Shown here: in pieces, positions 1 to 13,100 of the stretch
How positions within the stretch are numbered: position 1 is the first letter of the stretch
Layout: each line of letters opens with the position of its first letter
Source: Mesodorylaimus sp. YZB2_4
Lineage: Eukaryota; Nematoda; Enoplea; Dorylaimida; Dorylaimidae
Reading direction: 5' to 3'
Length of the DNA: 64,000 bases
Assembly (NCBI GenBank): GCA_030248295.1
Contig: JASANH010001166.1
Span: 109,097 to 173,096, forward strand
Notes under the pieces: model-generated
The model's database searches: none
The model's input: the letters and a program-made list of their open reading frames with translations, nothing else
Told to the model about the DNA's origin: nothing
Position numbers and translations under genes: made by a program

Positions 1-204
1 ACGAGCCATGTAGGCAGCTTTATTTCGCAAAGATTTTTGCAGGAACTTATTCTTAAAGTTTAAAGAAAGGTTTTTTATTTTGTATTACACTACTCTTTTT
101 AAATTTGTATTAGAAACCTCTATTTACTAATTTCTGATGTAACTAAGCAGTTTTAAAAATATTTTCTCCATTCGAATAATCTAAATGTGCATATGCACAT
201 TAGA

Positions 205-575
205 TCAACTAGGGCATATCACGATATGATATTGCAAATTTCCCATAGATATGCCTAAAGTAGGTGGTAATTTACAGTTAGAATATGAGTCCGAGGCTAC
301 CCATTTTCTGCCAGTCCATGGTGGATGTGAGTGGAAACCAGGCGAAATCGGAACTCCGCGTGGTTCTGTGTATTTCTGGGCCCATGATGGAACTCTGAGA
401 ATTTCAAATATTGGTACTAATGCATGATTGAACACGCTTCGCCACATATCCACATTGTCTTACCTGCACGCCTGGATTTTGTTGTAATCCCGATGACCTT
501 CTAAATCACAGTCAGTGCTAACGGGCATTTGTAGCAATCGACCAATGCAATTCGAGTGTTTCAGGAATTTAGTTT
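205..575 (-). CDS. Possible 3' end of an unidentified gene (two exons)
   Basis: Two open segments on the minus strand join with matching phase. Exon a is 575-464: it is preceded by a TTTTAG acceptor, followed by a GTAAG donor, and ends in phase 2. Exon b is 394-205: it is preceded by a TTCTCAG acceptor, starts with one base, and ends in TGA. Together they encode about 99 residues with five cysteines and a Pro/His/Trp-rich middle (…GFHSHPPWTGRKW…). I do not recognise the family. A further coding-like stretch on the same strand lies near 835-720 (…DGHFIVLFPSGYQF…) but ends in a stop without a visible donor, so I did not join it. The upstream part of the gene, if real, was not found. The support is splice-phase agreement and non-repetitive composition, not homology. 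Confidence 0.35.
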
Positions 576-582
576 CTAAAAT

Positions 583-2121
583 GTGCAAGAAGAGATCTCA
601 TGTTTTCTGTAATCCTGGAATGGAGACATTATCTTCTGCATAGGAGCGAAGTAACAGCTCTTTAGCGCTCGTGGTCAGAGTTGTAAGGTCATATACGAAC
701 GAAAAAATCAAAGAACTGTAGCTCTAGCCGTTATCGTTAATCTTCAAGGTTGAAGAGGGAAAATCACTCGTGTCATCATGAAACTGATAACCACTTGGAA
801 AGAGCACAATAAAATGCCCGTCTTTATCATTCTCCGCAGAAATGACCTCTTAGCAACGGCAACATGGGCTGCTGATCTCTTGCGGAAACAAACGGTCAAG
901 CGCTCAAAATGTGCTTAGTTATCTACTCCAAGCATAACCCCTAGCACTGTCAGTTACCCTCCCCCTAACCTAAGCTGCCACTATTGCACGTGAATAACCA
1001 CTAAAATCCACCACCAGGGTACTAAACAGTGTAATGTCTAATTATGCGTGAAAAGTGGATATTCCAAAAAGAAGACATTCGAGCATAACTTGTAAATGGT
1101 TTTTCGTTCGTAATTTTATGCGCTGATACAGAGTAAGATTTCTGGTTTATGGGAAGTGGACGCCCGCTTCAAATAGCGCACATTCCCTCCCCCAATTCGC
1201 CCAGTTAGCAGCATGCTCATGCTAGAATATCTAATACATCCATGGATTAGCCAATGTCTCTCCAGGGCTGGTAGATACTGATTGAGCTTCCTGCTGTGAC
1301 TTTTCACCTGATGCTATTCACTGCTTTGTGAGTTGCATTTGCTGCTTAACAAGTAAGGGTACACACGTCTCACTTCAACTTTTGCCACCACATTTCTGAC
1401 TCATTCAGTGAGAGCTGTTGTTCAAAGGGTCTATAATCAGTTAAGCACCAAAGAGTCTCCTTTAGGAGGGCTCTATGAGTACCATAATAAGTTTTAGCAA
1501 AAACGTACGTTTCTCTTTGTCCGCTGATGAACACAAGAATCGAACCATCTTTGTGACCTCGTCCAACATCCGCTTTTGCTTGTCATTGCCGCAGCGTATA
1601 ATGCGGTCGCGAAAGCACGGTAGCACATCCGAATATGCCCTAAAAGTAACGTCACAGTAAAAGCAACGTTAGCAGCAAAAGTTGCATGTGGGCAGACACA
1701 CAAAATCATAAAGAGGCGGGCGTAACCTCGCCTTGACTGCCGACAGGACTTCGCTGAGCGTACTGTAACTTGGGGATGCTAGCCCAGGCCCCGGGGCATA
1801 AAATACCCACTTGATGGGTGTCGTCTCGTTTCACGCAGCCAAGGGCATCAATCAATCTGAGTGAATTCTAGTGCATGTCGACTACGAGAAAACGCCTTCG
1901 ACATGAACAAGTTTTTGCTTGAAGGCGTTGACATTTCTTAGCATACTGTACATGGAGACATAAGCATACCTACAGTATATAATGCAAGGTACGGCATCAT
2001 ATCTGAGCTTTATATAGAGAAGGCGAAAAGTAGATTCGGGTTACAATATAACGCTGAGGAAATGACCAGGGGGGGGCAAATTTTGTAGGTGATGTCTACA
2101 CATGCCATATATGCACAATGA
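583..2121. other. Gene-free stretch
   Basis: I see no convincing coding region, RNA gene or bounded repeat here. The only item of note is the coding-like minus-strand segment near 835-720 described with the left-edge gene candidate. Confidence 0.4.
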
Positions 2122-2123
2122 TA

Positions 2124-3226
2124 CTGTAAATCACTTTAATTTCGCGGTTCTGGACTTTTGCAAAATTTCGCGGATACAAATTTTCGCGGTTTCTGGCTGA
2201 CCGTCAGTCATCAGTACTGGTTGTGCATATGATGAATCTCCCGCTGATACTCCAGACTGTGTGGGAATGTTCGATCTTTTTAAAGAACTCAATCAGCTCC
2301 CTTATACCTGCTTTCCTGCGCGTACGAGCTTCCTTCATTAGATGCATGTAAGGGGCCGCCTGGATGGTGTAACGGTGAAAGGCGTGTGTGACAGTTTGCT
2401 TGGCTGACGATGAGCTGGAGACCATCAGCCTGGATTCAACTCTAGTCATCTGAGAACTTGGTCAAGTTCTCTCTGTGCCTTGCGCGCCTGTTGGTCGGTG
2501 ACTCTCTCTTTATCCATTCGGTGTCCATGAACGAGGAGAGGTCTTATGGGGCGAGGGGTTCTCGACATTAGACCCCTCATGGGGCACGGGCTGGGTAGTT
2601 ACCCCATGGGGAAGCCACTGACATCGCGGGAAAAGGGGGAGAAATTGTCTATCTCTCTGTAAGGCCAGGATGGGTCGAAAAAATTTAATGCGGAAGAAGC
2701 TTTGAATGGATACGCCTGAGCATTCAAAAGTAATTTTACTCACTGGTACTTGAAAGAAATTCTGAAGAAATAAAAAGAACTGTTAGCAACTTCCAAAAGT
2801 GGATCTCAGGCTGTCACGGATCAAACCATTGCATGCTCAACGGGTTCTGGAGGCGTCCCAGATTCCCCATCCATCAGAATCCATCGTGGATCCACCAAAA
2901 TCACGTGGATCCGTTCCAATTCAGTTGGATAGCTTCTGGTCAGGTAGGTTGAGACAGACTGTTGTCAGTAGTACTGTTCAAGATGCTCGTCAGTGCATCA
3001 CTCTATTGATAATATGACTCATGTCCGCACTCTTTGATGAGGCGGTTTTAAACGTTTATGGAAACTGATTCGGGTTGCAGTTCAACTTAATGTTTCTAGC
3101 AGGTGGTTGAAAACAAGGTAAAAATGAACCTATGCTCTATCTGAAAATCCAAGTTTTCTACATAAAAATTTCGCGGAAGGAAACTTTCGCGGTACAGGCC
3201 ATCCGCGAAATTAAAGTGATTTACAG
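2124..3226. mobile_element. TA-flanked terminal-inverted-repeat element (Tc1/mariner-like, non-autonomous)
   Basis: The left end reads TA-CTGTAAATCACTTTAATT (TA at 2122-2123) and continues TCGCGG. The right end is its reverse complement, ending GTGATTTACAG-TA (TA at 3227-3228). The inverted repeats match over about 24 bp, and both subterminal regions carry extra TTCGCGG copies (near 2165-2190 and 3166-3190). A TA duplication and a terminus of this kind fit a Tc1/mariner-superfamily MITE or deletion derivative. The ~1.1 kb between the ends has only short unrelated open frames and no transposase I can recognise. Confidence 0.7.
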
Positions 3227-3228
3227 TA

Positions 3229-5765
3229 TATGTATACAGTCACATCACATTTAGAGAAACAAATGGGTACATCAGAAAATTATGAAATCTCGCGTGTTCG
3301 CTAGATTTGATGAAGGCTTGAAGCCTAATCGAAAACGGTTACCCGCGACCATCACAGATTTACAACATTGATCCCAGCACAATCAAGTTTACAGTATGTA
3401 TCAAATGCTCTTTCTGCTGCTCGCGGGCTTTGCTGGTTTATGTCACATATAACTACTGCAGATATGCACCTGCCTCCTATTCCGCTCATCACTATCGCTC
3501 TCATGACCCTGACAGGAAAATTGGAAAAGTACAAAGTATTTGTCCAATTTATCAAGGTTTTTAATTAATTGCTCAATAGTTAATATGTAGCTTCCCTTGG
3601 GTAGTGCGTGGCACCTGTGATGACAGAAAAGACGAGAAGGGACTATGCTCATTGAATTCCGAGTTCATGTTCATGTTTTACCACATCACCAAACGCTTAT
3701 TCGCAGTTCTGTAGGGTGTGGTCGCTCATTTCGAATAGAGCATGGCAGCATGGTTGTCAAAATGAGTTGGAAAATTTAGTCTTCCACTTTCCTCGAATGG
3801 TCTCCCACGTCGGACCCTTGCGCACAATTTCCTGAGATATGAATACAGTATTATTTCAGCATACTACTGTATACACAGTGGCCGCCTGCCGGTCCATTGG
3901 AACCATACCAGGACCTACTTACATGCAAGTGTGTTTCAGCTTGGCTTCTGTGGTGACGTTGAATACGACATTGAGCATATTCTTATCGAATGGAACACGT
4001 CTCAAACGTAAGCGTGTCACGCACGACACAAAATCCGTTTCTGGACATCCTGGACGCTCTTCCAAAGCAACAGCGCGATCTGAAAATACAAAAGCATGGA
4101 ATGCCGGAATGGATCCACTGTCAGTGTGACTGGGAAATAAAATGTAGTGGTACGCTCGTGAGATGCTAGTTCGGAAGAACTAAATGTTGTCTGTGCTGGT
4201 GGATGCCCTTCACCGAAGGGCATGCTACCGACTGCGAACAGGACCCTCAAATAAAGTAGGCAGATGCCCCACTATCCTACAGTAAATGTTCCAACATCTT
4301 CCCTCTCAAATATGCCCCCGGTGCTTCCCGATATATGAGTGATGGAATGATGCCATGTTTTGGTTAAGTGTGCTGGGTGTCAAACTGGCGCGGACTGAAA
4401 ATTCTCTAGGTGCTCATTAGGCGAGTATGATCGAAGGGTCTTCGAGAACGTAAAAGCCCCTCAGTCGTGTCCTGCCTCGAATAAGACACCTCCTAGACGG
4501 TTCGATACAATCAGCACCCGCGAAGGTCGGTTTCACAATCAGCCAGGACATATATACTTACCGAAAACGAGACAGCTGAAGATAATGATAGGCCAAAGGC
4601 AGCAAAACAACTTGTTCATGGTTCAGTGATTGCAGCTGACAATGTAAGATCCGAGGGAATACAGTGTCCAATGAACACACAAGGCAGTGTCCACAACTCC
4701 GCCTGTCTGCCTCGACCAAAGATCCTGAATTCTCTGAGCGATGTTGGCCGTCAGAATATCATTTTGAGCGCCCGCAAACGAAGCTCGAGCCTACTCAAAA
4801 ATGAGTAAGATGAGAAAAATTCCGAAAGCGTCGTATCCTGTTTAAGAATCGCTCAAGTCTTGGTCATCAACTTTTAAAATCTACAAATTCGCATTAACTC
4901 GAACTTTCGCACAGTAAAAACGAAAAATAGGACAAGCACTGCGGCTGGCACCTATGAGCTTTGTACAATACACGAACGGGACAATGGTGCTGGGTTGGAG
5001 ACGGGGCGAGGGTGAAGGAGTTACCGACTCGAACGAGCCTCCAGCCGTCTGGTCAATTGGTACTGTGTGTGTTGGATGTATGCGCAGCGAAAGATCAACA
5101 AGAAACTGGTCATTGAATAAATGACAATCCCCGAAGTTTGCTGACTGTCGCACATCAACAGCGGCTGTCGCTTAGAAAGCGTGTTTAAAGCTGAGAGTTT
5201 GAGTAACGGTTCTTGAGAAGATAAGGCGCTCAACGTGTTGCTGGAATTGAGGACAGTGGGCTACCAAGGGGAGCAGATACACTGCGCGTGTGGATAACTA
5301 CCCTACCCGGCAGTGTGGGCTGGAATGCTGTGGGACTGCTAAACATTCTGTGTGCACAGGACAGGGACCTACGCAAGAAATGCTCGAGGACCATACCATG
5401 CACAAAGACAAGAAGAGCATTGTTTGATGCATAAAAGCGATCGTATCGAAAAAGTTTTAACACAGGTACAGGTTTGCAGAATTGCTAAATGAAGGTGCGA
5501 ACAAAGATGGGGCATCGAAAGTTCGAAATTACTGAAGACCGTGGGAAGTTTCAGCTGCGATACCTGCTAATATACTGTAACCAATGTAGGAAAAATTTCT
5601 TTATCAAATTTTCTGGGGGCTGCGTCCGTTTTACCTCTAGCCGGCCTGCAGTCGATCCTTGTAAACAAGGCTGTGCAGGGGCCGGCGCTCACAGCAGCGT
5701 CCCTCGGTGCGTCTCCACTAGGAGCTTCCACATAAGGGCATCCTGGACTGGACATCGATGGCGGG
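3229..5765. other. Gene-free stretch with SINE tail remnant
   Basis: No gene was recognised. Positions about 3660-3700 (minus sense) match the 3' tail of the SINE at 60.1 kb (…GGTGATGTGGTAAAACAT…). The open frames between 4.8 and 5.8 kb have no recognisable domains or splice support. Confidence 0.35.
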
Positions 5766-5980
5766 TGGGCTGTGAACCATGTCAGTGTTGAATAGACGAG
5801 ACTGTCCGCTCGTTTTACTTCTGTCTCTCTACTCGGAGTACATCGACAGTAACGGATGAGTCACCCACGGCAAGGTCAGCGAGGTTTGCGGTTGGTAGAC
5901 TGAATCCTGGACGAACTAAGCAGCTCGCTACCAAGCAATTCGCACAGACGAGTACCGAACCGCTGCATCACCGTGGGCCT
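5766..5980 (-). repeat. tRNA-derived SINE, family 2, diverged copy
   Basis: On the minus strand this starts with a tRNA-like head (near 5980, GGCCCACGGTGATGCAGCGG) and runs into a body shared with the better preserved copy at 52.8-53.05 kb: the same order of A-box, B-box remnant, GGGTGACTCATCC and GTCTCGTCTATTCAACACTG. The B box is damaged compared with the other copy. It is a retroposed SINE, not a functional tRNA gene. Confidence 0.6.
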
Positions 5981-6179
5981 TATCATAAGGTGAAATTTTT
6001 AAATACTGTATTTTTCGTCTATCACTACCTTCCATGGAATGAGCAGATAGATAAGTAGCCGCTTGAAAAGAAACCCAGGTAGGCAGTATCAAAGTGTGCA
6101 AGAGTCCAGATCCAAACCTCCTTTTTTGAAGAGTAGTGAAACACAACTAAGATTGGTGGTAACCGTAGCAATCTCCCTT

Positions 6180-6470
6180 GGCTGGGAAACTTCACCCCCT
6201 CGAGTTGATGTTTCCCTTCCTTCTGTAACCAAATCTGGCAGGCGTAGGAGGGAGGCAGTCGACCGAAGTCGGCGGGACAGAAGCCCCGACTGGATTACGC
6301 AAGTCTAGCGACTGTACCTGCGGCTGAAACATCAACCCGAGGGGTTGACGTCTCCCAGCCAGGGGAGAGTATCGATTACTCTCTCCCACTCGCCATGCAT
6401 ACCTACTAGGCGGGGGGTTACACTTCAGCCAGTTGACTTCGATCGGCCGCACTCTCTCCTGCACCTCTCA
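6180..6470 (-). repeat. Dispersed repeat related to SINE body at 35.9 kb
   Basis: On the minus strand the segment around 6335-6280 reads GATGTTTCAGCCGCAGGTAC and continues like the SINE body at 35.89-35.95 kb, including the CCAGTCGG block. The head of the element is absent or too diverged to see. Related blocks (TGAAAC.TCACCCTG) occur at 10.62 kb and 63.91 kb. Confidence 0.5.
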
Positions 6471-7101
6471 GGCTAATTTACACCCTCCGTCGAAAGCACC
6501 AATGCACGATGACACGTGATCCGAAAAACCTTAGCTTAATGGAGCCATCAGAAGCGTGCTGGCGGCCAGCGCGAAAAACAACCAAAGATAAGGCAAATGG
6601 GACGACAAACAGTTTCTACAGCCAACTTGTGCGTGCACCCCCCAAAATTGAGCACAGTGTTAGCAATGCGGGTTCATTGTCGATCCTTTTGCACTTGACA
6701 GGACTTGACGTCGTCGTTCACTCCTGAGAGCTTCATCGGGCCTTACAACACGCAGAAGGTGTTGAGCATAAACCGAACTCGTTTCCTTGCGTCACTTGGG
6801 ATTGAGAATTAGAGAAGCGGGTGGTTCAGATTTGTCATTTTTTGCTGTCAAGAAAGCTTTCAAGAGCCTAGTTTGTGGAACGTCTTGAAAAGTTGTTCTT
6901 CGAGTGACTCCGACACTAGAAGCCAGCTGTTGCGATTTAGTGTGGCACAATTTTTTTTAAAGAAAATTTCGTTTGTTTAGTGAGATTTTGATCGTGAGTC
7001 GAAGAGGCAGAGCGGAAATAAATTTGAGACGCCTTTCTCCGAGCTATTAGGCACGTAAGAATTTGTGGAATTCTATTATTGTGGATTTACGATATTGTCC
7101 A

Positions 7102-10100
7102 ATGGATATCGGCCAAACGAAGAAAGTTGGTCTGAAAGATGAGAACAGCGCCAGTTTATCCAATCCCAGCGAAATATCAGGTTAGCAGACACGGATGTGT
7201 CAATATATTGTTCGGAGTGTGGTGTAATTTCATTCCGTAATCCTCATTTGTTGCCCTGGGAATATAGGATTTTAAAGTGATCAGACCAAAGAACGTGAGG
7301 GGCCTCACAGGATTTCGAACATGTCCGGCGTGCACGTTCATGTAAAAAATATCAGGGCTCCGTAGGCATGGCCTCTAGTGATAGGCGTTTCTGTTAATGA
7401 TAGCAAAAAATGGTAAGAAAGGGCAAATTCAGGGAGTGACTCATCAGGGAAAACCAATCTATGACGCAGGTACGCTCAATGCATCCACTCTCCTACGCCA
7501 CCCCTAGGGGCCACGGGATTTCAAAGGGGTCTCATACTCATATTTATCCCTAAGGATATGGACGAGGGGAGGACATGAGACTCCAAGTGTTCGACGGAGG
7601 ATAGGTGGTAGTGGGAAAAGGAGTCAGAGGTAGACGGGAAGCTTGCAATACTTGTAGACGGCACAACTGGGATATAAGTCAGGATGTAGGGTGTATTGTA
7701 GCTTGTGCTGGTGTAAGCAGAAAAAAGGGCTCAATACGGTTTTAAAAACGCAATATTCCTGTTTATATAGATATCCATATCTGTATCTAATCGATATCAA
7801 AATCGAAATCATATCCGTATTCATACTATATTTTTTTACCTATATCGATAAAATGATATGGATTTTTAAAGCTATACTAGCACGGGGGTAACCTTGAAGA
7901 AGGTGAGAGTGCTGTGATATGTGGTCCCCATGTAAAATAAGGTTGGCATAATTCATTTTGCTCAGATCCGTATCTATTTTAAAAAATGCGAAAATCGAAA
8001 TTTCGGAGAAAGTTGAATTGCACGCACTTCGCGCGCTTTTGCCTGTGATGCGCAGGACAGCAGAGTAATGTAACCGCAACAATTTTTAATAATTGGTGAA
8101 AAATGGGTTGGAGCTTTTTTCTTAGTTTCTTCGAGATTTTACAACGTATTTTATCTTATGGGTGATTTCTTAAAGAAGATAGCGCTTTCGCGGAATAGTT
8201 GACCCAACGTATTTTATCACTTTATCTAGATATCTCAACAACTGGCTATTATTATGTAAAATCGTTTTGTAGGATCATTGGTTGATATTTACGGCATGCT
8301 TGCATCGAGTATTATCAAAATCGATCGCGCAGTTCTCAAATTGCACTCAGAGAACCTCAATAAATGCATAAAAACTATATAATTTTAATTGAAACATGAA
8401 TTGAACATGAGTAATATCTACTGTATCCTCTAGCACCCGCATCTTACAGCTGCAACTTGATGATACCGACGTTGTACTGTACAGTAGCTGCCCTTGCCCC
8501 TAAAAATATATCATTTTCTGATCATATTTTAATTACTCTTGCCGAAGCACATAAATGCGCACTCAAAACAGCAATTAACGTTACTATGATGAGCATGATC
8601 TGATCTGAGCATCACTTGGCCATGTTTTACCACCGTATGTATTGCCAAACGGGGCATGGGCAGTCGAGGGCAAGGGATGAATCGCACCAACTCATGCTAA
8701 TATGCCTTGATGTATGTGTACTGCTGCTTTATATATATATATTATGCAATATACATTTGGCGCAAATGTCTCGCCACAAGTCACAGAAAGTGAGTATGCC
8801 ATGACCTGAACCTAGCCAGACCCTGCCTGCACATGCGATCAAGTAGTGATGGAGAGAGAGAGCGGGCACAACGCAACTTGCGTAGATTGTCAGAAAAACA
8901 CAGACTGCATAGAATTCCGATTAAACTTTGTTTGTACAAGAAAATGTTTTTATTAGATAGATCGAATGTGATTCATTCCCGACTTTATACAGAAAATAAA
9001 AGCACAGAAATGCCGTGCTGCAAAGGTCCTCAGCAAAAATGCTTTCTATAGGTAGGTTTGTGATTTAGTCTTAACATTTTTAAATAGGTGTATTCGCCCT
9101 TACAAACCCCACATCAAGCTAGTGGACCTGATATACCTGCATGTCAATTGAAGCAGCGAGTCTGCGAGTGATATTTCTTGCTTGAAGGGGTTCTTGAAAA
9201 TTAATAAGACATGGAAAAAAGTAAGTTTGGGAGCAACTTAGATTCTATTGGTCTTGAAATACCTCGATTAATTTTATAATATTCTTCATAGTGTGCGTGG
9301 AAGTCCCTGTAGAGGATAAAATCGTGTATTTCTAATATCAGTTTGTCTTGCAGAGGACAGTCCATTTTTGCGAAAACCTGAGCTTGACGATGTTCCGAAA
9401 GATAAGTAAGTGTTATTGGGCGGGTTGTGGGAAATATCTACTTACGTCAGTTGCTTTAGATACAATCTGGTATATTTGATTTTTCTGCTGCATGGACTTG
9501 GCGTTTTAATGCCGTGGAACATGTTCACGACTGCAGATGCAGTAAGTACATTGTGATCGAGGAGGGGGTAGAAATAACTCTTCATGCTGTGAAGACTTCT
9601 GATCACTTGATCACGGCTGTACGGCTGCATCGAAACTGCATTTCCTATTAGAGGATGACAAAATGAAGTGACTTTTTCGCAAGTCCTAAAATAGAGTAGA
9701 GCATTATCAAAATTAGACCGCCAAGACTCAAATTCAATTTTCCTTTTGTCCTTTACCAAGTGATGAATGTCTTCAAACACACATAATTGTTCAGGGAGCT
9801 TCCATGCCTCAGAACTCAGAACTTTTCAAAACTTGACCAAGACATCCAACCAATATGAGACGACGGAGAAGAGGGGTTCGAGTCTGGGGAGGGAGCCTGA
9901 GAAGCGGCTACCACTTCCAAGGAGAGAGTGAATTTCAGAGCACTTAGAAGTGAAGCATTTAGAGCATTTCGTTTCATCAACATAAAACGTTTTGTGGGGC
10001 CTCTTTTTCACTTGGCCCGATCGGTACCGATTTTTCCGTTGGTGGCGGCTCAATGATTTCCAACGAGCGGCCACTCCTAGTGACCATACGGATCAGGCAA

Positions 10101-13100
10101 TGTATGCATGTTAATGTATGACCAGTACAACAGCGCCCGCTCAAGTCAGTGAGTGCACCGAAGTCGTCTACCACGCTTGGGTACATAAGGTTTGACTAGG
10201 GCCAGACGGGGGACCTATTCGAAGGGGGCACATTTGACAGAGACTAGTTTGCACGTTGGGTATCAGTGCTTTTGTGAGCCTTGCTTTGGTAATTTTTGTA
10301 ACTCACGAATCGAAATCCTGGAAAAATGCTGCATGTTAGATTCGGCAGAAGGATCTTCGACTTCAACATCGCGAAGCGTCGAAACTGTAGGTTGCCTGAG
10401 CCTCTACGGCCTGGGCTGCTGGACTTGACTAGGGCCCCGGAGGCATATTCGAGGGGAATGCCTAGAACTAATACGGTTTGATGAGGTCACACAACTTTGG
10501 TGCAGAAAGGAGTCTGCCCTCTACTTCGACTGGCTGGGTCCGTTTTCCTGAAGGCAGTGACGGGTGGAGCTATAGCACCACGCCAAAATCCCAGGGCGGC
10601 TTACCAAGTCTTCATGCTTTGTACATGGCTGAAACGTCACCCTGACGAGTCACGCTCCAAGCTGCCGGCTCCGTGCAGAGTATTGATTTCCAGTCCTAAT
10701 GAGGATAGGAAGGCAGCCTTTTCATCGTCAGTTCGATTGGCTTACTGTCACTTGATTCAAATGACCACTAGCTAATAACTACTCATTCATAAGCGATTAT
10801 GTCTATGTATATTGCATTAACCCTTATCGTTAGTTGGTCCGACTGTTTGCAGCATTAATTAGCAACTGCACGATGCCTGTGCCAGAAGATAGTTTTTCCT
10901 TTTGTACGATTTATGTTACAGTTGGAGTTTTCGTGCACTTTTTTGGGGTTTTTGGGCCGCCATTTGAGAACCACCACAGATTTTGATAATTTTTGGTACT
11001 GGCATGCCCTACCTATCAACCTATAATCCTACAAAACGATTTTGCATAAAAGTGGCCGGTTGTCGAGATATGCAGATAAAACCATTGCGCCCTGCGTTAT
11101 AAGATACGTTGGGTTCGGCGTTGGGGACCCAAGAGTTCAACCAACTACGGGTTAAAGCTTGTACAGCAAGCAGCTGGCATGGTATGGGCACTGAGTTATA
11201 CACAACAATAAGATAACACGTAACAGTTTATCCGATGCCTTTAGTTGGTCCAACTGTTTGCGGCGTCAAGTTGCAAGTGTAGCCTGTCATAGAGGATAGC
11301 TCTTCCTTTTGTACGATTCATGTTACAATATTGAAGTTATTTTTGTTTCCATGTTTGTTTGAGTTTTAGGGGCGCCATTTGAGAACCGCGCGACAGATTT
11401 CGATAATTTGTAGTACTAGCATGTCCTATCTGTCAACCTATGATCCTACATAACGATTTTGCATAATAATGGCCGATTGCGGAGAAATGCAGATAAAACT
11501 ATTTAGCCCTGTGTTATAAAATACATTTGGTCTGTGGACCTGAGGATTAAGTACAGAGCCGCATAACCTACCTGGAATATTTTTCCAGCCATATACCTTT
11601 CAGAAATGAAACATTATACAGCATGCCGTCACTTTTCAGTTTCAATAAGCTGGATTTGCTTTTGCTGCGGCGAATCTCAATCTGCCGCATGAATGACATG
11701 TGTAGCCTACATTATGTCCTTGGGAATATGCACGTCTTAGAACTCTGCAGTTTTTATATCGCGGCACGCGTGCAGTCCTTTTAAAATTACTGTAATTGTT
11801 TTTAGCGTTCGTTCGGGATCACTTTTTTCGGGATCGGGATCGGGATTCGCTCAATCCCGGCCTGGATCGGGATTTTTAAAGTGTTATTTTTTCACTTTTA
11901 ATTCGATGTAGGTAATCTACAGCCCGCCCCAAGTAGCCAGCAAATATAGAGCTAAAAACTTTTGTGCGCAATATTCATCATGGCATTCAAAATCAGGCAA
12001 GCCAAAAGACCTAGAATTAGTCACCAATTAGCAAACAAATCCCTCACTTCCTCTTTACCAGTTCAATCATCCACCAAAGTTTTTCCAGCTTACCCTTCTG
12101 GAACACTCCCTTCCCGATCCCTTCCTCTCCCCTTACCCTTCTTCACACATCTCCACAACATTCAATCCCGACCATTTTTTATCGGGATCCCGAACGAACG
12201 CTAATTGTTTTCTGTGATTAAAATTTTTCCATGCCAAGCCGAGCCTTTTCTTTACAGTATTTTCGAGAAGTCAAACTGGACGGATCGATGTATGGGCGAG
12301 ATTTTCAGTCTTATCTCGGCGTTAGCTCGCAATTTCCAAACCTGCTTTTTGCATTTATAAATTTATTCGCCCAGCTCAAGTAAGGCTTCTTTCCTAATTT
12401 GAATTCAACGGTGCTGTATCGACTGCCACTTTGATATGGCCAATTTTCAGAGGCAGTTTGACGGCTCGAGTTCTGGTCAGTCTGTCGTGTATGCTCCTCA
12501 TATTCTTATTGACCACTATTCTGGCCGCAGTCGACACCGAAGGATGTAATGATGCCACGCATCCCGACATAACCTGACTCATTTATGGTTTTTTTCTTGC
12601 TATTTAGACGAAGCCACATTTTTCGCGATCACCATGACGTCTGTGGTCTTGATAAACTGCGCAGTAGGCGTTTATCAAAATTCCTGTTTTGGTTTGGCTG
12701 CCGATTTGCCGATGAAATACGGGAATGCCTTGTTGATTGGGAATAACATCAGTGGAACAGCCGTCGCCATTGTTGGATTGATCACCATGTCTTGTAAGTG
12801 CATGTGGGGGGATGTCAGTCCAGGTCAAACACGCCCCAGTGTATCTGAGACTCCTGCATCAGGATCATAGGCCCCTTAAAATATGACTGTACTCTGTATG
12901 GAAAACTAATTTCTTCGGGTGGTACGCTTGGATATTGATTCAAGTGCAGTTCTGGCAGGACATATGAATCAGCCTGTAACGCTTTGATTTTATATATAAT
13001 TTTATGGGATTTTTTTGAAATTGACGCGGTAAAAGACAGACTGGCGCGTTTTGTGAAGTGCAGGTGGGCATAATCTGGCCATAGTATCGAAGCCACACAA

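Noticed and set aside
10497..10775. 92-codon plus-strand frame in transporter intron 3
   Set aside because: It overlaps a dispersed repeat also found at the right edge, and has no splice support.
11962..12204. Plus-strand open frame of 80 codons as a transporter exon
   Set aside because: It lies inside the hAT MITE and is repeated at 30.2 kb. The true exon is 12258-12379.
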